Source: JAEZKC01 sp046546375
Lineage (GTDB): Bacteria; Fibrobacterota; Chitinivibrionia; Chitinivibrionales; Chitinispirillaceae
Assembly (NCBI GenBank): GCA_046546375.1
Contig: JBKGXV010000006.1
Span: 17,137-81,136 of the forward strand
DNA: 64,000 nucleotides
Reading direction: 5' to 3'
Shown: piece by piece, positions 17,133 to 24,931 of the stretch
How the letters are laid out: every line of letters starts with the position of its first letter
How positions within the stretch are numbered: position 1 is the first letter of the stretch
Made by a program: the position numbers and the translations under genes
Notes under the pieces: generated by a model
The model's input: only the letters and a program-made list of their open reading frames with translations
Database searches by the model: none
What the model was told of the DNA's origin: nothing

Positions 17133-17566
17133 AACTTAGAAATGGTATTGCCGTTTTCATCTGGATACTCAATGCTGGACTGATTGTTTATGCTGGGTTG
17201 AGGGGTAGCGATTCTGCACCGGTTACGGTCGTCGATTCAGGGGGCGGCACCTGTTCTTTGGATTCGCTTGTAGCTCAGGGAGAAATCGAGGTTGTAAGCG
17301 AGGGGAAAAGAGATGATTCCATGCAGTCATCTCTTGAGGAAAACGAAAATGAAGAAAAGGTGGAATCAGATACATCCTGTATAAATATCAACTGCGCAGA
17401 TGCACAGAAACTCAAGAAGATTAAAGGTGTGGGACCGGTTCTGGTAGAGAAAATCATGCAATATCGTCTCAAGCAGGGGGAGTTCAGAACTAAACATGAT
17501 CTGCAGAAGGTGAAGGGAATCGGACCGGTGAAAATGGAGAAAATCAGCCAGCAGATCTGTTTTTGA
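17129..17566 (+). CDS. Membrane-anchored helix-hairpin-helix protein, ComEA-like
   Basis: The 145-residue protein starts at a GTG overlapping the preceding stop codon. It has one N-terminal membrane segment (about 6-22, IAVFIWILNAGLIVYAGL), a low-complexity acidic linker (about 35-82) and a ComEA-type double helix-hairpin-helix domain (about 84-145) with ININCADAQKLKKIKGVGP and LQKVKGIGPVKMEKI. ComEA proteins bind incoming DNA in the periplasm or cell envelope during transformation; the anchor-linker-HhH layout here is the Bacillus-like one. It precedes PilM- and PilN-like genes, which fits a DNA-uptake or pilus context. The Cys pair near the linker may be chance. Confidence 0.85.
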   Translation: MKLRNGIAVFIWILNAGLIVYAGLRGSDSAPVTVVDSGGGTCSLDSLVAQGEIEVVSEGKRDDSMQSSLEENENEEKVESDTSCININCADAQKLKKIKGVGPVLVEKIMQYRLKQGEFRTKHDLQKVKGIGPVKMEKISQQICF

Positions 17567-17695
17567 AATAGAATCAACAGTTTTTTTCTTATAACAATTT
17601 GCTCATTCTGTGCTCGAATATGATATTTAATATACTAGAGACCCCTAAGAACCTGTAATTTAACAGTTAGAGCAGTTTTCGGTAAACAGAATCAT

Positions 17696-18616
17696 ATGAA
17701 AATGTCAGCCAGCACCAATGGTCTGGATATCCAGAAAAATTACATAAGTATAGCCCAGTATGCACCTCTTGACAGCTCCGTGTTGCAGGTGGCCATTCAG
17801 CCTTTGTCTGTTGATGAATTCGAAGGCGGTTTTTGGGAATCGGTTGCCGAGGAGCTCAAGAATATAAAGAAAATATTCCGCTTCGGTACTTCGGATGTGG
17901 TCTGCTCCTTGCTTTCTGAGCAGGCGGTCATCAAGACTTTGCAAGTGGAAAGTGATGAGCTTGAGCCGCAGGACGTCCTGAATTGGGAGCTGGGGCAGCA
18001 TCTGGTTGGTTCGGCTGACGAGTATGCGTTTGATTTCCAGGAAATCGCTTCAGGTTTCGGGGATGAATACAGACGATATCTGGCAGCTGCAGTGAGAATG
18101 GAAGCTGTCGCCAAACTTCGCAAAACAGTGAAATCGGTGAAGCTTAACCCTCTCGTGATTGATCTGGATCTTTTTGCGCTGGTCAATGCCTTTGAAGCAA
18201 ATTATCCTGAAAGACTATCCGAAACTGCTGTTCTGGTACACGGGGAAGACGACTGTACGAGACTCGTGCTTACAACCAATGGAACATTCATTGATTACAG
18301 TGTTTTCGATTTCAATGCAGATGAACAGGATGAAACGTTTTTCTGTGAAAAACTGCGGCAGGAATCAGACCGCTTGGTATCGGTTAATGCTGATGTGCTT
18401 GAGGATGGAAATGTGACAACGTTCTTTGCCGGTTCACTTTTCTCAAATCAGCAGTTTTCCTCTTCAATAGTGGACAGTATCTCTCAATCTGAACTTCTGA
18501 ATCCCTTCCGCAAGATTACCTGTTCTATCGGAGTGGACGATGAGCAGCTGAAGACGTATTCTTCCCAACTGGCCGTATCTGTTGGTCTTGCTTTGAGGGG
18601 AGATGAGGCTGAATAA
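17696..18616 (+). CDS. PilM-like actin-fold protein of a type IV pilus system
   Basis: The 306-residue protein resembles the PilM/GspL cytoplasmic actin-like family: GLDIQKNYISIAQY at the start is the phosphate-1-type strand-loop, and DVVCSLLSEQAVIKTLQV followed by VLNWELGQHL matches the PilM core. Membrane segments are absent. The following gene starts with MIRINL, as PilN proteins do, and PilM is known to bind the PilN N-terminus, so the pair is consistent with an inner-membrane assembly platform. Sequence is divergent and ATP-binding residues cannot be confirmed by eye. It follows a 129-base A/T-rich gap and lacks an obvious ribosome-binding site. The family call is supported mainly by context. 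Confidence 0.7.
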   Translation: MKMSASTNGLDIQKNYISIAQYAPLDSSVLQVAIQPLSVDEFEGGFWESVAEELKNIKKIFRFGTSDVVCSLLSEQAVIKTLQVESDELEPQDVLNWELGQHLVGSADEYAFDFQEIASGFGDEYRRYLAAAVRMEAVAKLRKTVKSVKLNPLVIDLDLFALVNAFEANYPERLSETAVLVHGEDDCTRLVLTTNGTFIDYSVFDFNADEQDETFFCEKLRQESDRLVSVNADVLEDGNVTTFFAGSLFSNQQFSSSIVDSISQSELLNPFRKITCSIGVDDEQLKTYSSQLAVSVGLALRGDEAE

Positions 18617-18618
18617 AA

Positions 18619-19521
18619 ATGATTAGAATAAATCTGGCAAAATCGAACTCTAAAGGTGCTTTCAATCAGAAGACCCAAAAGGTACTGATTGCAGTGGTGA
18701 GTCTGGTATTGGTAGTCGGAGCCGCGACTTCTGCTTTTCTGTTTTTCAAAAAAGACACCTCCCAACAACAGGTAAACGCTTCTGCTCCGGTTGACTCGAC
18801 TGCACCCAAGCCATCTTCTCATATTAGAACTGATATGATTGAAAATGTGGTGAAGGAGGTCGGCAGTGATCGTTCCGTTAAAAAACTCAATGTTCCCTAC
18901 GAAGACATGACTGTTGCCGAAAAGATCAACTACGAAGTCCTTTTCGGTCGCAACGCACTGGAATTGGTTGGCCGTTCTGTGCTGTCTGGAATCAAACTTA
19001 AGACGTTGGAAGTCGAAAATTTCAAGACCATTTATGCTCACGGACTCGGATCAAGCAGGGAGCTGGTAAGTGAAATGTTTACCAACTTCAAATCCGAACA
19101 GGTGGAGGTTATGCCTCAGCCGCTTTCCTATATCAAGGACGACCCTATTGGGTATAAATTTGTGATTACCTGCAAACCCAAATTCGGATTGGGTGAACTA
19201 ACCGACCCATTCCAGGCCCTTGATCATTTGGGCTTCAAAGAAGCGCTTTCTGTTCATCTGGAGGATTTCTCGCGTATCGCAAAAGAAAACGATGTCAAAT
19301 TCCGCTCATCACCGAGAAGGATCTCTGTTGAACGGACTGGCAGTTACAGGCGAGTAGTCTACAGAGCTGAAGGACAGACTACCTACAGGGATTTCAATCA
19401 ATTCGTCCTGGCTCTCTACAACGAGAAAGTACCCTGCGCTTTCAAGAAAATATCTCTTGCTGCAAAGAGCGGAACTACCGTCAATGTGGTTGCTGAGGTT
19501 CTGTTCACCACCAAAAACTAG
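18619..19521 (+). CDS. PilN-like (possibly PilN-PilO combined) inner-membrane protein
   Basis: The 300-residue protein begins MIRINLA, the short motif through which PilN docks to PilM, followed by one transmembrane segment (about 24-45, VLIAVVSLVLVVGAATSAFLF) and a long periplasmic part. At 300 residues it exceeds a normal PilN (about 180-200), so it could contain both PilN- and PilO-type ferredoxin-like domains; two alpha/beta segments (about 105-170 and 215-298) are compatible. It starts two bases after the PilM-like gene. No separate PilO, PilP or PilQ gene follows: rsmD does. The identification rests on the N-terminal motif, topology and neighbour. Confidence 0.6.
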   Translation: MIRINLAKSNSKGAFNQKTQKVLIAVVSLVLVVGAATSAFLFFKKDTSQQQVNASAPVDSTAPKPSSHIRTDMIENVVKEVGSDRSVKKLNVPYEDMTVAEKINYEVLFGRNALELVGRSVLSGIKLKTLEVENFKTIYAHGLGSSRELVSEMFTNFKSEQVEVMPQPLSYIKDDPIGYKFVITCKPKFGLGELTDPFQALDHLGFKEALSVHLEDFSRIAKENDVKFRSSPRRISVERTGSYRRVVYRAEGQTTYRDFNQFVLALYNEKVPCAFKKISLAAKSGTTVNVVAEVLFTTKN

Positions 19522-19530
19522 CTCTTTATC

Positions 19531-20094
19531 ATGAGGCTTCGAATCATATCCGGTGAACTGAAAGGGAGATATCTTTCGGTTTCCGGCAGTTCTCGTTTCC
19601 GTCCCACACTTGAACGTACGAGAGAATCGGTTGCAGAGATCCTCAAAAAGCGGCTGCGCGGCTCTTATGTGGCTGATCTGTGTGCAGGAAGTGGTGCTTT
19701 TGGCTTCGAGATGCTCAGCAGAGGAGCTCTGAGAGCCGATTTCGTTGAGCAGAACAAAAAACTGGCCTCGGAGATAAGGAAAAATGCCGAGCGTCTGCAT
19801 GTGCAGGATCGCATCAGGGTATTCACTGACGATGTCCGTACATTTCTTCGTATGCGAAAACATCAGTATGATGTCGTTTTTTACGATCCCCCTTATGACA
19901 GAGCCGACCTTCAGGAGATAATTCCTTCAATTTTGGATTTGCTTGTGCCGAAAGGTATACTGGTATACGAACGCAGGCGGCTTCCGAAAGAAAAAAAACC
20001 ACCTGAGTTTGGTGAAAAGGAATTGCTTTCTGATGCACGTCTTTTCGGAGATACTGTCGTGGAATTCTATACTCTGCAGAATAAGGAGATGTGA
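19531..20094 (+). CDS. rsmD: 16S rRNA (guanine966-N2)-methyltransferase
   Basis: RsmD methylates G966 of 16S rRNA late in small-subunit assembly. The 187 residues show the family's N-terminal IISGELKGRYL and RPTLERTRESVAEIL, the SAM-binding DLCAGSGAFGFEMLSRGA and the catalytic motif FYDPPYDRADL (N/DPPY type). Length matches the family. It starts nine bases after the PilN-like gene and ends six bases before coaD; the rsmD-coaD order is widely conserved in bacteria, which supports both calls. Confidence 0.94.
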   Translation: MRLRIISGELKGRYLSVSGSSRFRPTLERTRESVAEILKKRLRGSYVADLCAGSGAFGFEMLSRGALRADFVEQNKKLASEIRKNAERLHVQDRIRVFTDDVRTFLRMRKHQYDVVFYDPPYDRADLQEIIPSILDLLVPKGILVYERRRLPKEKKPPEFGEKELLSDARLFGDTVVEFYTLQNKEM

Positions 20095-20100
20095 ACAGTT

Positions 20101-20580
20101 ATGCCTACCGCTCTCTACCCGGGCACTTTTGATCCTATCACCTACGGGCATATTGATATCGCCGTACGAGCTTCAAAAATATTTCGCAAAGTAATTGCGG
20201 TTGTAGCCGATAATCCGCGCAAAAACCCTCTCTTCTCCGCAAAGGAAAGAGTGGAGTTGGTACGAAGTTCGCTCTTAGACGTTCCTCAGATCGAAGTCAT
20301 CAGTTATTCCGGTCTGATCGTGAACTGTCTTAAGGAATACAACGCTACCGCCATAATTCGGGGGCTTAGGGCTGTTTCCGATTTCGACTATGAATTCCAG
20401 ATGGCTTTCACCAACAGGAATATGCTTTCCAGTGCTGAAACGGTGTTTCTTATGCCCAGTGCTGAATTCACTTATCTGAACTCAACGCTGGTTAAACAAA
20501 TTGCCCGGCATGGAGGTGAAATCGAAACGTTCGTACCGGATGTGGTCAAAAAGCACCTGCTCAAAAAGCTTCATTCCTGA
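20101..20580 (+). CDS. coaD: Phosphopantetheine adenylyltransferase
   Basis: CoaD transfers AMP to 4'-phosphopantetheine, the fourth step of coenzyme A synthesis. The 159 residues are the standard length. They carry YPGTFDPITYGH (substrate and ATP-binding T-x-G-H motif, His17), the Lys-Asn pair in RKNPLFSAKERVEL, AIIRGLRAVSDFDYEFQMA and the C-terminal YLNSTLVKQIA, all diagnostic. The gene directly follows rsmD. Confidence 0.97.
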   Translation: MPTALYPGTFDPITYGHIDIAVRASKIFRKVIAVVADNPRKNPLFSAKERVELVRSSLLDVPQIEVISYSGLIVNCLKEYNATAIIRGLRAVSDFDYEFQMAFTNRNMLSSAETVFLMPSAEFTYLNSTLVKQIARHGGEIETFVPDVVKKHLLKKLHS

Positions 20581-20625
20581 GGCAGAGAACTAAATCAGAT
20601 ACTTTTCAACTATGGGACTTTCGAC

Positions 20626-21459
20626 ATGAACTCCTTCGGATCAGCAGCACCCCGGGCCATAAAGGGACTGGTAATCGCCAATGGAATACTGTTCGTTCTG
20701 CAGCTGATTCCCACTGTAGGCAATTACGTTACCTATTTTGGATCACTTATTCCTGAATTAACCTTCCCGGGTCTGCAGTTATGGCGCACGTTCACCTATA
20801 TGTTTCTGCATGATTCCAACGGAATTTTCCACATCCTTTTCAACATGCTGGTGCTCTGGATGTTCGGTGCTGAGATGGAGAACTTGTGGGGCACTAAAAA
20901 GTTCCTGATATTCTACTTCATCTGCGGTGTTGGAGCAGCCTTTTTTTCTCTGTTCAGTCTCATAACTGCCCCGTTTGTTCCCGTCATAGGAGCATCCGGT
21001 GCGGTGCTTGGTGTTCTTACTGCTTATGCTTACTATTATCCCCACAGGCAGGTGCTTCTCTTTTTCGTTCTGCCCGTGAATGTGCGGTTGTTGGTGATCG
21101 GTTACGCTGTCGTTTCGGTACTGTTTTCATTCCAGCCCGGAGGTGTTGTATCTCATCTTACACACCTGGGTGGGATAGTGGTGGCTTTTGCCTACCTGAA
21201 ACTGTATTCCAAATTCGAGATCCGCTTTCAGAGGCTTTGGTATTCCTGGGAAGAAAGAAAGCGCCGCGAGGAGGTATCCCGCGAAGTTCAAAGTAAGAAA
21301 CACTTCGAGCAGAATATCGATCCCATACTGGACAAAATTGCCAAAGAAGGAATGGAGTCTCTTAGCCCCAGAGAGAAAAAAATGCTCAAGCAGGCCTCTC
21401 GATCGAACAAGGAGCGTATGAAAAAACGCGGTATTCTGCCCTTCAACCTCTTCAAGTGA
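20626..21459 (+). CDS. Rhomboid-family intramembrane serine protease
   Basis: Cleaves membrane proteins within or near the bilayer; natural substrates unknown. The 277 residues contain six hydrophobic segments between about 14 and 193. The catalytic Ser124 is in IGASGAVLG, the catalytic His180 in HLTHLGG, and the conserved HxxxN motif (His69, Asn73) lies in IFHILFNMLVLWMFG. A charged cytoplasmic tail of about 80 residues (KFEIRFQRLWYSWEERKRR onward) follows the core and ends in a basic amphipathic stretch, longer than in GlpG-type enzymes. It lies between coaD and the SpoIIE/kinase gene, with only seven bases to the latter. Confidence 0.93.
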   Translation: MNSFGSAAPRAIKGLVIANGILFVLQLIPTVGNYVTYFGSLIPELTFPGLQLWRTFTYMFLHDSNGIFHILFNMLVLWMFGAEMENLWGTKKFLIFYFICGVGAAFFSLFSLITAPFVPVIGASGAVLGVLTAYAYYYPHRQVLLFFVLPVNVRLLVIGYAVVSVLFSFQPGGVVSHLTHLGGIVVAFAYLKLYSKFEIRFQRLWYSWEERKRREEVSREVQSKKHFEQNIDPILDKIAKEGMESLSPREKKMLKQASRSNKERMKKRGILPFNLFK

Positions 21460-21466
21460 CCCCCGA

Positions 21467-22720
21467 ATGGAAAGCAGAAGCAGAATCGATCAGCTCAGGA
21501 ATCGTGTTTACAGGCTGCTTGATATCTGCTGTCTGCAAAGAGAAAAACTGATTGTAACACAAAAGGAATTAGATTCCCGAAACAGTGTGGTCAGAAAACT
21601 GTTTGATGGGGTTCTTCCAAGGAGTTTTCCTCAGATACCAAACCTGAAGAGTTCCGTGGTGATTTTTCCCGAAAATGAAATGGGAAACAGCTTTTGTGAC
21701 ATCTTTATGACTCCGTTTCAGAAAACTGCGATTGTGCTGTATGAAATAAGCGGGAATGATTACGCTGCCTCTTTAATCGGTTCTGTTGCCATGATGTATT
21801 TCAGGCTTTTTGTCGAGAAGTATGAAGACCCGCAGCAGATCTGCTGTCATGTTCATCGGCAACTCGACCGGTTTATCGGTGATGACACATCCGTGAATGC
21901 ATTTCTGGGGATCTGGGACCCTTTGACTAATGTTATAACCTGTTCGTTTTCTGATTGTCTTGATCCGATTGTCTTTCGAAAAAGATTTCGTGATATTCAG
22001 CGGGTGAAATCGATCCTCTCTCAGGCGTTATCTCCTGTTACGGGTAGTTCACGCCAGAGTTTTTCTCTGGATTCGAAGGATAAACTCATACTGTACACGT
22101 CAGGTTTTCGTCATGAAGAGCTTGAGCGAATAATCGGAGAATACGGGATGGGTGGGCCTGATAAGCTGATGCAGAAGATTATTGAAACTCGCAGCTGTTC
22201 TGAAAGCAAAAACTTTTTTTCGCTGAGCATTGTAGAATTCGGGAGTTCCAAGCACTTGCTGAAGGAAGCCGGTTTTGCACAGATCGAGATGCCCAGAGCA
22301 TTGCTTGTCAAAAATTATGACGATATGGGATTTGCGGTATCAACCATTCTGAGGGAAATGGATAATGGAGGTTTTCCTGATCTGTCTATCAAGCAGGTGA
22401 AAATTTGTGTGTACGAAATGATATCCAATGCTATTCGTCACGGCAACAGAGAAGATTTTTCCAAAAATGTCTATGTGTATTTCAAGGTGAATTCCGAAGC
22501 AGTCACGATCAGTGTGCTGGACGAAGGTGAGGGGTTTGATTATAACAATCTTCCCAACCCTCTTGAACCAGAGTACAGATACAGGGATCATGGCAGGGGA
22601 ATTTTTCTCATCAGACATTATATGGATGAGGTAAGTTTCAATGCCAAGGGAAACAGGATTCTGGGTAGAAAATATCACGAAAAAAGAGATAGAAGTAGGA
22701 GAGAGCAAGAAAATCGGTGA
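21467..22720 (+). CDS. SpoIIE/RsbU-type phosphatase domain (degenerate) fused to an anti-sigma-type serine kinase domain
   Basis: The 417 residues begin with a short coiled coil, then a PP2C-type SpoIIE fold (about 52-260) and an RsbW/SpoIIAB-type HATPase (about 275-400). The kinase half looks intact: N-box EMISNAIRHGN (318-327), G1 DEGEGFD (352-358) and G2 HGRGIFLIR (375-383). In the phosphatase half the usual acidic metal ligands are replaced: GGDxYD becomes GNSFCD (73-78), DVSGHG becomes EISGND (93-98), YTDGV becomes YTSGF (210-214), and the last DD(x)T becomes NFFS. It may therefore be a pseudo-phosphatase sensor that regulates the attached kinase. No STAS-domain antagonist or matching sigma factor is adjacent; a group-2-like sigma gene is 25 kb away. 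Confidence 0.82.
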   Translation: MESRSRIDQLRNRVYRLLDICCLQREKLIVTQKELDSRNSVVRKLFDGVLPRSFPQIPNLKSSVVIFPENEMGNSFCDIFMTPFQKTAIVLYEISGNDYAASLIGSVAMMYFRLFVEKYEDPQQICCHVHRQLDRFIGDDTSVNAFLGIWDPLTNVITCSFSDCLDPIVFRKRFRDIQRVKSILSQALSPVTGSSRQSFSLDSKDKLILYTSGFRHEELERIIGEYGMGGPDKLMQKIIETRSCSESKNFFSLSIVEFGSSKHLLKEAGFAQIEMPRALLVKNYDDMGFAVSTILREMDNGGFPDLSIKQVKICVYEMISNAIRHGNREDFSKNVYVYFKVNSEAVTISVLDEGEGFDYNNLPNPLEPEYRYRDHGRGIFLIRHYMDEVSFNAKGNRILGRKYHEKRDRSRREQENR

Positions 22721-22740
22721 AAAGAAAGTTGTGTTTTTGC

Positions 22741-24744
22741 TTAAAGTACTTTGATCTCAAGGTTCACCAGACGAATGTTTTTTGGGCCGGTGATTTTTTC
22801 TTTCACAAAGTAATGTCTCTGACCGAATTTGAATACTGTTCCGGGAAGTGCCGAACGCTTTATGTTTATGAAGCACTCGTCGAATTTGTCTGATTTTTCG
22901 TTTATGACTTCCTTTCTCTGTTCCAGAATGGTTATCTGCTGTCTGATAGTGGCAATTTTCTGTTTTACCTTTTTCAGTACTTCCAACTGACTTGATGATT
23001 GTTTTCTGGGGTCGCTGCTTTCAAGTGTTTGGGCCAGTTTTTTCAAATTTGTATTCAGCTCCTGAATCTGCAGCTCTGTTCTGTGAAGCTCTTCCGTGAG
23101 AGTGTAATCAGGACCGATCTCAAGGATTGTTTTTACCCCGCTTGCATTTCCGGAGGTCTCCACGACTATGGATTCGTTGGAAGTCAATGTGCCTCCTGCA
23201 ACGGAAATCGGATTTCCATGAATTGTTATGGATTTTCGGGCTATTATGGTGCCGTTGAGAACCTCTTTGGCAACATTGACATTGCCTCTGCAACGTACAG
23301 TCTGATTTTTTATAAACCCCAGATTCACATCCCCCTTAGCTTCAATATACCCGTTTCCCTGCCCGATGAAACCATATTTACATAACAGGTTCCCTTTAAC
23401 GCTGATATGACAGTCTTCTATTACCCCTCCTACTTGAAGATCGCCGCCGCATTGCACATCAAATCCGGATTTCACATCACCATCTATTAAAACTGATTTT
23501 TCATACTTCACATTACCTGTTGAGAAGTCGACATTTCCGGGTATCAGATATCCCTCATCGACATCTACAGTGATACCGTTATAACGTACTATACCGTCAA
23601 TGGCAGCAATCAGTACGGAGGATTCTTCTTTTGATACGGTGGTATTTGTTCCAGCGGGGAGTTTCGCTTCTGTACCATCTTTTGCAGGAAGAGTGTTGCC
23701 GTTCACATCATAGCCCGGTACGCCCTTTTGGGGTGGGTGTAATTTGGCCAGTTTGGTTCCGGCTGAAACCGGGTTTATGATACTTACATTCTTGTAATCT
23801 GCAGAACCGTTCGGGTTGATGGTGGGTTTGAGTGATGATTCTGAATCGAAAAGGAGCTCCACTTTACCATCTTCGCCCTTCTGTGCAGCGTGACCTTCGG
23901 CAATAAGAATTATTTCCGAACGTTTCTTGCTCAGGTTAAAATTCTCACATGCCTGAGTCAGTTTCTGCTCGTTTATCCCTTTTACGACCCCGTTTTTCTT
24001 AAGCAGTTCCTGAACATCTTTTAATGAGGGCATCTTACCCTTTTCGCCTGCTGGCTGAATCACAAGTTCTGCCTTCATTTTATCCGCGCTGGTCTGGACT
24101 TCCACCGCACCATTGAAATCCAGAGAAATCACCTCCGGCATATCCTCTGCACAGATTACAATACCTGTTACAGTTGCGCTTACCGTCTTCTTGTCTTCAG
24201 AGATACTGACTCCTTCTCCCGGATTTATCGCATTCTCATTTTCCGAGTCATCGGGTGAAATCAGTTCTCCATATACGTTTTTGCCAGGAATTGCCGGAAG
24301 TTCAGCTCCCTTTTCGGCAATAACAGTTCCGGGATCGACCCTCTGAATCTTCGATGAAAGACTGGTGATCTCCCAAAAACATCTTGCTTCTTTAGCTTTT
24401 TCAATATCTTTGTGGTTCGTAAGGTGTTTGACTTTAATGTGGAGTTTTCCTTTTTGGCCCGCTTCGGGAGTGGAACCTTTGGCAACAGGTGGGGATTCCA
24501 GGAATTTGGGCGTTTCATTCCACTTATCTGCGATTTCCTCAAGAGCTTTTTCATCTATTCCGTTAACAACTCCATTTTGGGCGAGTGCATTCTTTAAATC
24601 TTCAATCTTTAATGTTCCTGCTTTTCCCTCAATCGGTTCAAGAATCAAACAGGCACTCATCGCATCTTCGGACACATGAACCGTAAGGGAGACGAATTCC
24701 TGATAATTTTCCGAGAATAGTGATGAGTTTCTTTCAAGTGTCAT
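22741..24744 (-). CDS. FapA family protein (DUF342) with duplicated N-terminal domain and beta-helix
   Basis: The 667 residues contain two copies of the FapA N-terminal domain (about 35-100, ending in GSTPEAGQKG; about 235-295, ending in GHAAQKGEDG), each with the VVNGI/VVKGI turn. These are followed by a bactofilin-like right-handed beta-helix (about 410-540, repeated G-D-V and V-x-G-x-V turns) and a C-terminal coiled coil (about 555-625). No signal peptide or membrane segment is seen. FapA is linked to flagellar assembly in Vibrio and to polar or envelope functions elsewhere, but no flagellar gene is present here. The ATG has AGGTG upstream. It converges on the SpoIIE/kinase gene and diverges from priA. 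Confidence 0.85.
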   Translation of the reverse strand: MTLERNSSLFSENYQEFVSLTVHVSEDAMSACLILEPIEGKAGTLKIEDLKNALAQNGVVNGIDEKALEEIADKWNETPKFLESPPVAKGSTPEAGQKGKLHIKVKHLTNHKDIEKAKEARCFWEITSLSSKIQRVDPGTVIAEKGAELPAIPGKNVYGELISPDDSENENAINPGEGVSISEDKKTVSATVTGIVICAEDMPEVISLDFNGAVEVQTSADKMKAELVIQPAGEKGKMPSLKDVQELLKKNGVVKGINEQKLTQACENFNLSKKRSEIILIAEGHAAQKGEDGKVELLFDSESSLKPTINPNGSADYKNVSIINPVSAGTKLAKLHPPQKGVPGYDVNGNTLPAKDGTEAKLPAGTNTTVSKEESSVLIAAIDGIVRYNGITVDVDEGYLIPGNVDFSTGNVKYEKSVLIDGDVKSGFDVQCGGDLQVGGVIEDCHISVKGNLLCKYGFIGQGNGYIEAKGDVNLGFIKNQTVRCRGNVNVAKEVLNGTIIARKSITIHGNPISVAGGTLTSNESIVVETSGNASGVKTILEIGPDYTLTEELHRTELQIQELNTNLKKLAQTLESSDPRKQSSSQLEVLKKVKQKIATIRQQITILEQRKEVINEKSDKFDECFINIKRSALPGTVFKFGQRHYFVKEKITGPKNIRLVNLEIKVL

Positions 24745-24931
24745 GATTCACCTGTCTTCTTTCGGCAAATATCTTACCGAGTTTTCTAAGTTCCCAGTAT
24801 CGGGCGCGCTGGGAATCGGGATATTTTCTTGAGATTGTAGAATTATCTGGCATTCCTCAAAATCTGACTTTAAATTATAGAGCACATTAATTTTATGATT
24901 TTAACTGCACCGCTTATTATATAGTTATACC

